From positions 62,001 to 126,000 of the forward strand of contig JBLXDM010000006.1 of assembly GCA_048264125.1 (NCBI GenBank): DNA of 64,000 nucleotides. The letters run 5' to 3'. The position numbers and the translations under genes were made by a program. Shown one piece after another: positions 8,211 to 16,226 of the stretch; position 1 is the stretch's first letter; the number at the start of each line of letters is the position of its first letter. The notes below the pieces were generated by a model, which was given only the letters and a program-made list of their open reading frames with translations, did no database searches and was not told the origin of the DNA. Source of the stretch: M1-B18 sp048264125. Its GTDB lineage: Bacteria; Bacillota; Clostridia; Peptostreptococcales; Natronincolaceae.

Positions 8211-8552
8211 ATGACGCCCTTTACTGAAAAGGTGATTCATATAATATCAAGCATTCCGATTGGCAGGGTTATGACCTATGGGCAGATCGCAGGACTTGCA
8301 GAGCACCCTAGGGCAGCCCGTCAGGTTGTTCGAGTGCTCCATTCAATGAGTAGAAAATACAATCTCCCTTGGCATAGGGTAATCAACTCAAAGGGTCTGA
8401 TTGGAATTAAAGATGATGAGGGCTTCCATCAACAAAAAATGCTGCTGGAGCATGAGGGAGTCAAGGTAAGTATCGATGGGAGAGTTGATTTAGCCAAATA
8501 TCAATGGCATCATGGGATACGAAACCTATACTCTTTAAAATTGAAGGAATAG
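8211..8552 (+). CDS. Alkyltransferase-like (ATL) DNA-repair protein
   Basis: 113 aa, homologous to the C-terminal domain of O6-methylguanine-DNA methyltransferase. The active-site PCHR is replaced by PWHR (NLPWHRVINSKG), the hallmark of ATL proteins. These bind O6-alkylguanine without removing the alkyl group and pass the lesion to nucleotide excision repair. The GRVMTYGQIA and RAARQVVRVL segments correspond to the helix-turn-helix and arginine finger. ATG 8211 is preceded by GAAGGGAG. It follows the ABC-F gene by 34 nt and may share its transcript. Confidence 0.88.
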   Translation: MTPFTEKVIHIISSIPIGRVMTYGQIAGLAEHPRAARQVVRVLHSMSRKYNLPWHRVINSKGLIGIKDDEGFHQQKMLLEHEGVKVSIDGRVDLAKYQWHHGIRNLYSLKLKE

Positions 8553-8615
8553 TGTGCTATGTTAAGTATAATAGAATAATAATCTGCATGTAGATTACGC
8601 AAGGGGGGATTGGCA

Positions 8616-9902
8616 ATGATTAAGAATTTTATTGCATATCACAAATATATGTTCAAAATAAACATTAAAGAAACCATAACCTTGGTTATTGATCTTGTAA
8701 TATTCTCTTCATCTTTAGTAGTTGTATTTAACGATTGGAAAGCGATTTTTGCAAATTCAGCCGAAAACTGGTTTCTGCTTATTGTTTTAGCAAGCTCCTT
8801 TGCAAAATTTTTATACGATTCCTACAATATTGTGGATAAGGTCAAGGATTATTTGGATTTGCGTTATGGCGAGGTGTTCAATGAAAATATGGATTTAAAG
8901 ACTATTAGTATTAGTAAAATAGAAGCTGAACTAGGTTACGAGGCTGTAGAATGTAGGGTTAATAGAGATATAACTGATTATGTAATTAATTCAATAAAAA
9001 TCGATAATTATATCAAGCACGACTTAGTTATTGAAGAAACTAAGCAGATGGAAAAAACCATTGATAAGTTTATAAAAAGCCGTAAAGTGAGCCTGATGCC
9101 ATTTTTAAAATGGCAGTATAGAATCTCCAAGTTTTATGGCAAGGATTTTTTTAATGAACGAAAGCTATGCCTTTCCAAGGATATTATTCCTAACGAAAAG
9201 GGGATAGTACATTGTCATAAAGGAAGCTATTATGATACTTATCTTACAAATATTATTTGCGGAAAGCAGCTAAGATCTAATCAGGATGATTCAGTGATTG
9301 CAAACGCGATTGATTTTTTTCCTTCAACAGACAGGAATGGAATTCTAGAATTAAATAACATTACCTGCTCTCTAATGAACAATGAAATAGGCATATCTAC
9401 TATAGGCATTACCTCAGATAATTACTTAGTCATTTGGACGCAAAATAGAGTAGCTCAGTCAAGCAATGGGTTATTGGTTCCAACCGGCAGCGGGTCCTGT
9501 AATTGGGAGGATCAAGAGAGTAATTGCTTTAACAGAGCTATAATAAATGCAATGAAAAGAGAGCTTTGGGAGGAAAGTGGAAAGAAAAACCTGTGCAGCA
9601 GCTATAGAAATGTGGGAGAGACAATTATCCTGGGTTTTTTTAGGTGGATAGTTAAGGGTGGAAAGCCTGAATTTGTCGGACTGACTAAAATGAATTGCGA
9701 CTTAATATCCTTATATGCCAATAAAAGAGAGGTATATGGAAGAAGAGAATATCATTTAACAAAGCTGGAGGATATAGCTTCAATTGTAGATGAAATTCTA
9801 AGCAGCAATAATATTTCAGTGCCTTTATATATGAATCTTCTGTGCCTAAGGAGATACAATGAGGATAATGGAGAAGTGCTGGAGAAACTAATTTTCGGAT
9901 AA
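8616..9902 (+). CDS. Membrane-anchored Nudix-like protein of unknown function
   Basis: 428 aa. Two hydrophobic helices near residues 17-37 and 50-70 are followed by a long cytoplasmic region. Near residues 310-325 the segment NAMKRELWEESGKK matches the core REUxEExG of a Nudix box, but the Glu expected eight residues before this Arg is not present. It may therefore bind rather than hydrolyse a nucleotide. Start at ATG 8616 after a run of G residues; the TTG at 8610 lies inside that run. The two-TM plus nucleotide-binding layout recalls effectors in nucleotide-signalling systems, but no synthase gene is nearby. I do not recognise a named family. Confidence 0.5.
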   Translation: MIKNFIAYHKYMFKINIKETITLVIDLVIFSSSLVVVFNDWKAIFANSAENWFLLIVLASSFAKFLYDSYNIVDKVKDYLDLRYGEVFNENMDLKTISISKIEAELGYEAVECRVNRDITDYVINSIKIDNYIKHDLVIEETKQMEKTIDKFIKSRKVSLMPFLKWQYRISKFYGKDFFNERKLCLSKDIIPNEKGIVHCHKGSYYDTYLTNIICGKQLRSNQDDSVIANAIDFFPSTDRNGILELNNITCSLMNNEIGISTIGITSDNYLVIWTQNRVAQSSNGLLVPTGSGSCNWEDQESNCFNRAIINAMKRELWEESGKKNLCSSYRNVGETIILGFFRWIVKGGKPEFVGLTKMNCDLISLYANKREVYGRREYHLTKLEDIASIVDEILSSNNISVPLYMNLLCLRRYNEDNGEVLEKLIFG

Positions 9903-9960
9903 TTAAAGAAGGTATAAGCAGGAAAAAAGGAAAGAAAGCATAATGAAGGGAGATAATAGA

Positions 9961-10332
9961 ATGGAAATAACTACTATAAAAGCACAGGGTATAGAAATCG
10001 CATTAGTAAAATGGTTCGGGTCCCCCATAGCAGACCTTCAGTCGGCTCTGGACCTAATAGCCACTGTTGGCTTTGAGGCGGGCACAAATTCCGTAATACT
10101 AAATAAAGAAGCATTGTCAGAGGACTTTTTTGATCTAAGATCTGGGCTTGCCGGGGAAATCCTTCAAAAATTCATAAACTATAGGATGAAGGTGGCAATT
10201 GTAGGTGATTTTTCAGCATATACCAGTAAAAGTCTAAGGGATTTTATTTATGAATGCAATGGAGGAAGGGATTTGTTTTTTGTTGCCGAGGAAGAAACGG
10301 CTGTTGAAAGACTAATAAATGCTAATTCATAG
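9961..10332 (+). CDS. DUF4180 domain protein
   Basis: 123 aa covering the whole DUF4180 domain. Features of the family seen here: VGFEAGTNSVILNKEAL near the N-terminus and the C-terminal SKSLRDFIYECNGGRDLFFV with ETAVERL. Molecular function is not established. Start placed at ATG 9961 (GGGAG 10 nt upstream); an ATG at 9943 is possible but less well spaced. It appears as a single gene. Confidence 0.82.
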   Translation: MEITTIKAQGIEIALVKWFGSPIADLQSALDLIATVGFEAGTNSVILNKEALSEDFFDLRSGLAGEILQKFINYRMKVAIVGDFSAYTSKSLRDFIYECNGGRDLFFVAEEETAVERLINANS

Positions 10333-10525
10333 CATGAAAAGCGAGAGACCTTCTGGCTTAAATAATGGCAAATATATACAAAATATTCCGACAAATTTAA
10401 AGGATAATTAAGTAATCATGTTGAAGTATATTTTGGAACATTTTTTGAATATTGGGTATCATTAAGGAGAGAAGCAAATAATAAAATAAAAATAAATCAT
10501 TTCCAAAATAAAGGAGGACGAAAAA

Positions 10526-11197
10526 ATGGCTATTTTAACAAGATTTAGGGATATTATGAGCAGTAACATCAATGCTCTGCTGGATAAGGTAGAGGACCCG
10601 GCTAAAATGATAGACCAATGCTTGAGAAACCTAAACAGCGACCTAGGAAAGGTTAAGGCTGAGACCGCTTCTATTATGGCAGAGGAGCAAAGAGCTAAAA
10701 GAGCGCTAGATGAATGCACCGAAGAAGCAAATAAGCTTCAGACCTATGCTATCAAAGCTTTAGAAGCCAATAATGAAGAGGATGCCAGAAGATTTTTAGA
10801 GAGAAAGGCAGATCTTGGTACTAAGGAGGCAGGTCTAAAGGAGGCCTATGAATTAGCAGCCTCTAATGCAACTAAAATGCGAGAAATGCACGATAAGCTT
10901 GTGGCTGATATTAGAGAGCTAGAAGCCCGTCAGGATATGATTAAGGGCAAGCTATCCGTAGCTAAGACACAGGAGAGAATTAATAAAATAAGCTCCTCAG
11001 TAGGCAATGCAAATAATTCCATATCTGCCTTTGACAGAATGGAGGAAAAGGCAAATAAGGCTTTAGACCAGGCCAATGCTATGGCGGAATTGAATGCTGC
11101 TCCAAAGGACGATATAAAGGACTTAAAGTCTAAATATGAAAGCAAACCAAGCGTTGAGGATGAGCTGGAGGCTCTTAAGGCCAGCTTAAATAAATAA
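10526..11197 (+). CDS. pspA: PspA/IM30 (ESCRT-III-like) envelope-stress protein
   Basis: 223 aa, almost entirely coiled coil, the usual PspA/IM30 length. It starts with MAILTRFRDIMSSNINALLDKVEDP, the amphipathic membrane-binding helix 0/1 pattern of the family, and shows DQCLRNL and FLERKADL. PspA oligomers bind and remodel stressed cytoplasmic membrane. AAAGGAGG ribosome site. It is followed by the YdjI-type SPFH gene after a terminator and a structured repeat. In B. subtilis the homologous operon is ydjFGHI. The matching ydjG/ydjH-like genes lie at 34866-36736. Confidence 0.92.
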   Translation: MAILTRFRDIMSSNINALLDKVEDPAKMIDQCLRNLNSDLGKVKAETASIMAEEQRAKRALDECTEEANKLQTYAIKALEANNEEDARRFLERKADLGTKEAGLKEAYELAASNATKMREMHDKLVADIRELEARQDMIKGKLSVAKTQERINKISSSVGNANNSISAFDRMEEKANKALDQANAMAELNAAPKDDIKDLKSKYESKPSVEDELEALKASLNK

Positions 11198-11232
11198 TTA
11201 CTATAAAAACAATAAATGTACTTTTCAGTCTG

Positions 11233-11262
11233 AGCTGTAGCCTAGGTCTACAGCTTTTGTTC
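11233..11262 (+). terminator. Intrinsic terminator after pspA
   Basis: 8-bp stem AGCTGTAG/CTACAGCT with a 7-nt loop, followed by TTTGTTCT. The dispersed structured repeat begins directly after it. Confidence 0.75.
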
Positions 11263-11410
11263 TTTCATAGGAAAGTTCGACTATTTCCTATGAAATGGGG
11301 GGTTGTTAAGGGGGGTATCACCCCTTATTAAAATAAGGAGAGTACAGCGAAGCGTCCTAGAGAACGCATGGGTTCTCTGGAAAACAAACGTGGCGAAGCC
11401 ACTTTTGTTC
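11263..11410 (+). repeat. Dispersed structured intergenic repeat, copy A
   Basis: About 148 bp, roughly 90 percent identical to 49526-49672. Predicted helices: TTTCATAGGAAA/TTTCCTATGAAA; either AAGGGG/CCCCTT or the competing CCTTATT/AATAAGG; AGAGAAC/GTTCTCT (11359-11378); and GTGGC-GAA-GCCAC followed by TTTTGTTC. The third helix changes from an A-U to a G-C pair in copy B, a compensatory change. Both copies sit directly downstream of a gene terminator. Orientation is assigned from the T-rich end and is not certain. It may be an RNA or a non-autonomous mobile element. Confidence 0.8.
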
Positions 11411-11537
11411 ATTTTTTAATTAAATGATATAATTAATAATATAATTAATTGCTTTTGCCGCTAAATATATATATGCTGTAGTATTTGTAATATATAAGGT
11501 AGAGGTGTTTCATTTTATAGGGAGGGAAGGATAGCTT

Positions 11538-12509
11538 ATGGTGTTTGGAAGACAATTTGCAAATGTAGTTGAGTGGGAAGAATTCAGAGATGATATGATC
11601 TTCTGGAAATGGCATAATAAAGAGATAAAGAAGGGCAGTAGGCTGATTATTAGACCAGGCCAGGATGCAATATTCTTAAATTCAGGAAGAATAGAGGGCA
11701 TATTTAAGGACGAGGGAGACTATGATGTAGAGTCCCAGATAATACCCTTTTTATCTACCCTAAAGGGCTTTAAATTCGGCTTTAACAGTGGAATGAGGGC
11801 TGAGATTCTGTTTGTGAATACAAAGGAGTTCACTGTGAAGTGGGGAACCAAAAGCGCAATTAACATACCTCATCCACAGCTTCCAGGAGGACTACCAATT
11901 AGAGCCAATGGAACCTTTAATGTTAAGGTCAGTGATTACATTGCCTTAATCGATAAGGTTGCGGGAATTCGGAGCACCTATCTGGTGGAGGATGTAAGAC
12001 TGAGAATTACCTCTATACTGGATCAGCTGCTGATGAAGTGGGTTACCAAGGAAGGAAAGGATATGTTTAATCTTCAGGCCAATGCCTTTGATATTGCAAA
12101 GGGCATAAAAGAGGATTTAGATATGAGTATAATGAAGGACGGCTTAAGCGTAACCGGCTTTAATATAATGAGCTTTAGCTATCCGGAGGAAATACAGAAA
12201 ATGATTACAAAGTCCGCTTCCCATAGTATGATAGGCGATCTTGGCAAATATCAGCAGGTGGAAATGGTGGACGGCATTGCCTCCGGTAGAGTTAAGGGGG
12301 GCGGAGCAGCCTCAGACATGGCCGGCATGATGATGGGCATGAATGTGGCAGGCGAAATGATGAAGCAAATGAACAAAGGAAGCAAATCAAATGAAACAGA
12401 AAAAGAAGAAGAAAAGACTAATGCCAGCAACAAACCAAATTTTTGCCCAAACTGTGGAACGAAAACAGGAGCAGGAAACTTCTGCTCAAACTGTGGTCAT
12501 AAGCTATAA
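11538..12509 (+). CDS. ydjI: SPFH-domain protein with C-terminal zinc ribbons (YdjI-like)
   Basis: 323 aa. Residues about 20-240 form a stomatin/prohibitin-like (SPFH, formerly virion-core-like) domain, with PHPQLPGGLPIRANGTFNVKV in the middle. A Met/Gly-rich linker and an acidic stretch lead to the C-terminal zinc-binding pair FCPNCG and FCSNCG. The family works with PspA, binding it at the membrane. Ribosome site GGGAGG before ATG. The gene follows pspA but is separated by a terminator and the 148-bp repeat, so it may have its own promoter. Confidence 0.85.
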   Translation: MVFGRQFANVVEWEEFRDDMIFWKWHNKEIKKGSRLIIRPGQDAIFLNSGRIEGIFKDEGDYDVESQIIPFLSTLKGFKFGFNSGMRAEILFVNTKEFTVKWGTKSAINIPHPQLPGGLPIRANGTFNVKVSDYIALIDKVAGIRSTYLVEDVRLRITSILDQLLMKWVTKEGKDMFNLQANAFDIAKGIKEDLDMSIMKDGLSVTGFNIMSFSYPEEIQKMITKSASHSMIGDLGKYQQVEMVDGIASGRVKGGGAASDMAGMMMGMNVAGEMMKQMNKGSKSNETEKEEEKTNASNKPNFCPNCGTKTGAGNFCSNCGHKL

Positions 12510-12546
12510 TCAGTAAGGGAAAAGTTAGGGTAAATAGAAAAGCAAA

Positions 12547-12580
12547 GGGCAAGGCGCCAAAGCCTTGCCCATATTATTTT
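12547..12580. terminator. Bidirectional terminator between ydjI and the dehydrogenase homologue
   Basis: Stem GGGCAAGGC/GCCTTGCCC with 6-nt loop followed by ATATTATTTT, between convergent genes. Confidence 0.8.
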
Positions 12581-12582
12581 AC

Positions 12583-13479
12583 CTATTTATTGAGATAGCC
12601 TACCATATTATCCAGCACCTTAAAGGAGAGCCTTTCCTTCGCCTGAGCCGTCCAGCCTGCCACCTTGTCGGTATAAATAACCCGCTTATATTCTTTAAAA
12701 GCTTCATAATAGTTGCCCATAGCAACCCTGTCAAATATGGCAAAATTTCCTTCCTGTGATATCCACGATTTAAAGGCCTCTACATCAAAGGTTGGGCCTA
12801 AGGAGGTATTTATCAGGATTTTCCCATTGCCAAGGAGCCTAAATTCCTCTGCTCCTATAAGCTTGGAATTCCTAGGCAAATGCGTGGAGATTATATCTGA
12901 CTCCTGTAATAATGCCTTAAGCTCTAGATATTTGACACCTTTATCCTCCAGCTGAGGCCTTCTTGAACGATTATAGTAATTTACCTCCATACCAAAGGCT
13001 TGAGCCTTTTCCGCCAGCATAGAGCCGAGGGTACCCATACCTATAATACCAAGCCTTTGACCTGTCAGCTCCAGGGAGTCCGCCCTCCACTGCTGCTCTC
13101 CAAAGCCATGCAATAGTCTGGTTAATTCACCTATAATAAATTCAATCACACCTTCATCCCCATAGTCCCTGACGCCTAATACTGTAATTCCAGCTTCTCT
13201 TGCAGCTGCAATGTCTACATTGGCACTGGCTTCATCGTAAAGGCTACAGCACATGCCTATATATTTTAAGCCCTTAGCCCCTTCTATTATTTCGCTATCA
13301 ATGACAGTATTCCAAGAAACCAAAAGACAGTCGGCATCTGCTATCCTGGAGAGTATTTCCTCCTTGTCCTTAGGATAATCATTATAAAAAACAGCTTCCA
13401 AGGCTAAGTCCTTAAGCTTCAGCCTTGCATTTTCCACCAATCCCGTGTTATCCACTGCTACAATCCGATTAAATTTCAT
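12583..13479 (-). CDS. D-2-hydroxyacid dehydrogenase-like protein lacking catalytic residues
   Basis: 298 aa with the fold of NAD-dependent 2-hydroxyacid dehydrogenases. The dinucleotide motif is intact (G147-x-G149-x-x-G152 in GIIGMGTLG), with a basic residue run near the NRSRRP loop. The catalytic residues are not. The Arg of the usual NxxRG is Leu227 in INTSLGP, the Glu of DVFE is missing near 253 (DRVA), and the His of the T-x-H-x-G stretch is Lys272 (TDKVAGWT). It may be a binding protein or have a changed reaction. GGAGGC before ATG 13479. It stands alone, convergent with ydjI. Confidence 0.8.
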   Translation of the reverse strand: MKFNRIVAVDNTGLVENARLKLKDLALEAVFYNDYPKDKEEILSRIADADCLLVSWNTVIDSEIIEGAKGLKYIGMCCSLYDEASANVDIAAAREAGITVLGVRDYGDEGVIEFIIGELTRLLHGFGEQQWRADSLELTGQRLGIIGMGTLGSMLAEKAQAFGMEVNYYNRSRRPQLEDKGVKYLELKALLQESDIISTHLPRNSKLIGAEEFRLLGNGKILINTSLGPTFDVEAFKSWISQEGNFAIFDRVAMGNYYEAFKEYKRVIYTDKVAGWTAQAKERLSFKVLDNMVGYLNK

Positions 13480-13662
13480 TGCAACGCCTCCATTAATTAT
13501 ACATTAAATTGTAACCATTTCGTATCTATTAAGCTTACAGGATAGAGTATAATATAAATATCCAGTTATTACAAGGAGGTTTGGCCCACTACAAAGGTAG
13601 AGGAAAATAGACTTTTATGAATGTATAATAGAAGAAAAAATAAATGAAAAGAGGATTATGCT

Positions 13663-15507
13663 ATGAAGAAAAGCAAGAGATATATCTTTTTAATAGCAGC
13701 AGCGCTGATGCTTTTCCTAAGTGGCTGCGGAAATACGGGGGCTTCAGCTCCTCCTGAGCAGCAGGAGGTCAGCTCCAACCTATACCCTGGATATATTTAC
13801 GAGGGGGGTAATAGAATATGGGGTTATATTAATGAATCGGGTGAATTTGATATCCAGCCTAAATATAGCCATGCAGAGGATTTTAATCCTGAAGGGCTGG
13901 CAGCAGTAGGCTTAGACGGTAAATACGGCGTTATTAATATGGAGGGCGACTATGTGGTAAAGCCTGAATACATGTATATTCAAGACATATATCAAGGGAC
14001 CATTATAGGCGTAAAGGAATATAATAGCGGCTATGATTTAATAGATACAAAAGGAAATGTCATAAAGGAGATAACAGGACAGCTGGAAAAGTTCAGTGAG
14101 GGCCTGGCCCTATATACAAGCTCCATGGATTGGGCAAATCGGGAATACGGATATATCGACAATAAGGGAAATGTCATTATAGAGGCCCAGTATCTTTGGG
14201 GAACCCCCTATACAGAGGAAGGGGCAGTGGTTAAAACAAAGGATAATACCTTCGTAGTGCTAGATACAAAGGGAGAGATATTGCACCGACTGGGGGGGAA
14301 TATCGTCAGTGAAATCAGTGAGGGTACTGTTATATATCGCGATGAGGCCACCAACAGGGAGGGATATATGACCCTTGAGGGTCAAAAAATAACGGAGGCA
14401 GTATTTGATCAGGCGAGGCCCCTCGAGGGAGGTATAGGAGAGGTTATGATAACAGACGCTTCAGGAAAAAGCCTTTGGGGGCTGATAAACAGCAATAGTG
14501 AATTTGTTTTCCAGCCACAGTTCGGAGGCATCGAAGCGCTGGGAGAAGGGTTTTATGCAGTCTTCAGGCCAAATGAGTACTTAGACTGGCCATGGAGGGA
14601 CTTCCTGCCAAAGGCCTTAATGAATCAGGAGGGGCAGCTGTTAAGCGATTATATTTACTATGGCTTTGGTGAAATACAGGAGGGTATGAAGTATTATTCC
14701 GACGGGATCAGCACCTATATAACAGATGCCGCCTACAAGCCAGATCCAAACCTGGAGCCCATAAGCGGCATAGGGGAAGTAACGGCTGAAGGAGAGCTCC
14801 TTAAGCTGGAGCTGGACAATGATTTGATGTATATGACCAGGGAAGGAAAGGAAATCTGGAGGGGAGAATACAGCTATCCGTTAAAGGAAGGTGGAAGCAT
14901 TCTGGCTAAAAAGCACAGACCCGACAGATATAGATTGACCTATTACCCACAGCTGGCAAATACTCAGGACAAGGCTCTTGAGGCAGAATTGAATAAGATA
15001 CTAGAGGCGCTTTTTATAGATCGTAGAGAAAACACCGAAGGTGCTTTAGAGGGATATTATGAGACTATGGAAAAAGGCTTTAAGCCACAGGAATTGGGGG
15101 AGCTATTGACGATTATAGAGGAGGGCTACCATTATAGCCTTGGAGGTGCCCACGGTACCCCCTGGATAAAAAGCCATCATTTTAATATTAAAAAAGGCAA
15201 GCAGTATAAGCTTGAGGATTTGTTTATTGACGATAGCGGCTTTTCTGAGAGGCTGGTGAGTATAATCCGCAAGGAAATGGAAGGTAAGGAGGAGTTTACT
15301 TACTTTGAGTCAGCAGAGGTTAACATCAGTGAAGAGCAGTTTTTCCTGCTTACTGAAGAGGGGCTGGAAATACGTTTTCAGGTCTATGAAATAGCCAGCT
15401 ATGCTGTAGGCATGCCATCCTTCATGATACCCTACGAGGAAATATCAGATTTAATAAATACTGAGGGAGAGCTGTGGAATTCAATTAAAGCTCAATTAAA
15501 TATATAA
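13663..15507 (+). CDS. WG-repeat lipoprotein with C-terminal DUF3298/RsiV-like domain
   Basis: 614 aa. The lipoprotein signal ends at the lipobox LSGC (Cys22), so it is anchored on the outer face of the membrane. Residues about 45-340 carry degenerate WG repeats, each with GYIN/YGVIN followed by an acidic strand such as YSHAEDF or YLWGTPY. Residues about 420-610 match the DUF3298 type: YYPQL near the start and a GGAHGTP turn. That domain is found in RsiV-like proteins, where it binds lysozyme. The ligand here is unknown. Single gene ended by a terminator at 15514. Confidence 0.82.
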   Translation: MKKSKRYIFLIAAALMLFLSGCGNTGASAPPEQQEVSSNLYPGYIYEGGNRIWGYINESGEFDIQPKYSHAEDFNPEGLAAVGLDGKYGVINMEGDYVVKPEYMYIQDIYQGTIIGVKEYNSGYDLIDTKGNVIKEITGQLEKFSEGLALYTSSMDWANREYGYIDNKGNVIIEAQYLWGTPYTEEGAVVKTKDNTFVVLDTKGEILHRLGGNIVSEISEGTVIYRDEATNREGYMTLEGQKITEAVFDQARPLEGGIGEVMITDASGKSLWGLINSNSEFVFQPQFGGIEALGEGFYAVFRPNEYLDWPWRDFLPKALMNQEGQLLSDYIYYGFGEIQEGMKYYSDGISTYITDAAYKPDPNLEPISGIGEVTAEGELLKLELDNDLMYMTREGKEIWRGEYSYPLKEGGSILAKKHRPDRYRLTYYPQLANTQDKALEAELNKILEALFIDRRENTEGALEGYYETMEKGFKPQELGELLTIIEEGYHYSLGGAHGTPWIKSHHFNIKKGKQYKLEDLFIDDSGFSERLVSIIRKEMEGKEEFTYFESAEVNISEEQFFLLTEEGLEIRFQVYEIASYAVGMPSFMIPYEEISDLINTEGELWNSIKAQLNI

Positions 15508-15513
15508 TTATTG

Positions 15514-15547
15514 GGTAGGCAGGTATCACTGCTTACCTTATTTTTTT
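15514..15547 (+). terminator. Intrinsic terminator after the WG-repeat lipoprotein
   Basis: 9-bp stem GGTAGGCAG/CTGCTTACC (one G-T) with 6-nt loop, then TTATTTTTTT. Confidence 0.85.
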
Positions 15548-15603
15548 CTAAAAATTGCCGATATACCTTTATATCGTATAAAGATTAAATGGAGGTGAAG
15601 ACT

Positions 15604-16107
15604 GTGAAGATTTCCTTGAATAATGGGACCTATAATATCTTTGAGGGTGGCAGCAGGAAAAGCAACGATGACAAAAAGAAAGAAGTAATGAAGGCTGCAA
15701 TGACGGCTATAAGCGAAGCAAGAGAAGCCAATAGCCTAACGAAAAAGGAAGAAAGCTCAGTCCTTAAGGAGAAAATTTACAAAAAGATATCTGCTGGGGC
15801 CAGATTGACCCCGCGGGAAATGGCTTATTTACAAAAAACAGACCCCGCTATGTATATGAGGGTCAAAAGAATTGAAATGCACCGGGAGGCGCTGGAAAAC
15901 CGATTGAAAAGCTGCAAGTCAAAGCAGCAGGTAGAGGAGGTATATAGTCAGGCCCTGTCCATGGTACGTGAAAAGGACCCAGATGGTCAGCTTTTGGCAA
16001 AGGCCTTTAGCGATGTCATGAAGGAGTTTAAGAAGACTAAGGAATATAACTCTCTGCCAACGGAGGAGAAGGAAAAGGCATCTGAGGAGATTGAAGATAG
16101 CCGCTAA
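15604..16107 (+). CDS. Hypothetical charged coiled-coil protein
   Basis: 167 aa, not recognised. It is strongly charged and almost wholly helical, without membrane segments or signal. The segment GARLTPREMAYLQKTDPAMY is the least repetitive part and might be a conserved core. Start set at GTG 15604 because GGAGGTGA lies about 7 nt upstream; an in-frame ATG at 15589 overlaps the ribosome site. Cytoplasmic. It lies between the WG lipoprotein and a diguanylate cyclase, separated from both by noncoding DNA, so context gives no function. Confidence 0.6.
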   Translation: MKISLNNGTYNIFEGGSRKSNDDKKKEVMKAAMTAISEAREANSLTKKEESSVLKEKIYKKISAGARLTPREMAYLQKTDPAMYMRVKRIEMHREALENRLKSCKSKQQVEEVYSQALSMVREKDPDGQLLAKAFSDVMKEFKKTKEYNSLPTEEKEKASEEIEDSR

Positions 16108-16226
16108 TATCTTTACTTATAGAATAATAATATTGGATATTTTATGAAAATTATGATATATATATACATGTAATTGAGGCATTGTTATGATACGCTATTT
16201 AAAACCATACAATTGAGGTGCTTCTA

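Noticed and set aside
8616..10332. CBASS-like or other nucleotide-signalling immunity operon built on the membrane Nudix-like gene
   Set aside because: No cyclase, synthase or other defence gene adjoins it; DUF4180 alone does not support such a system.
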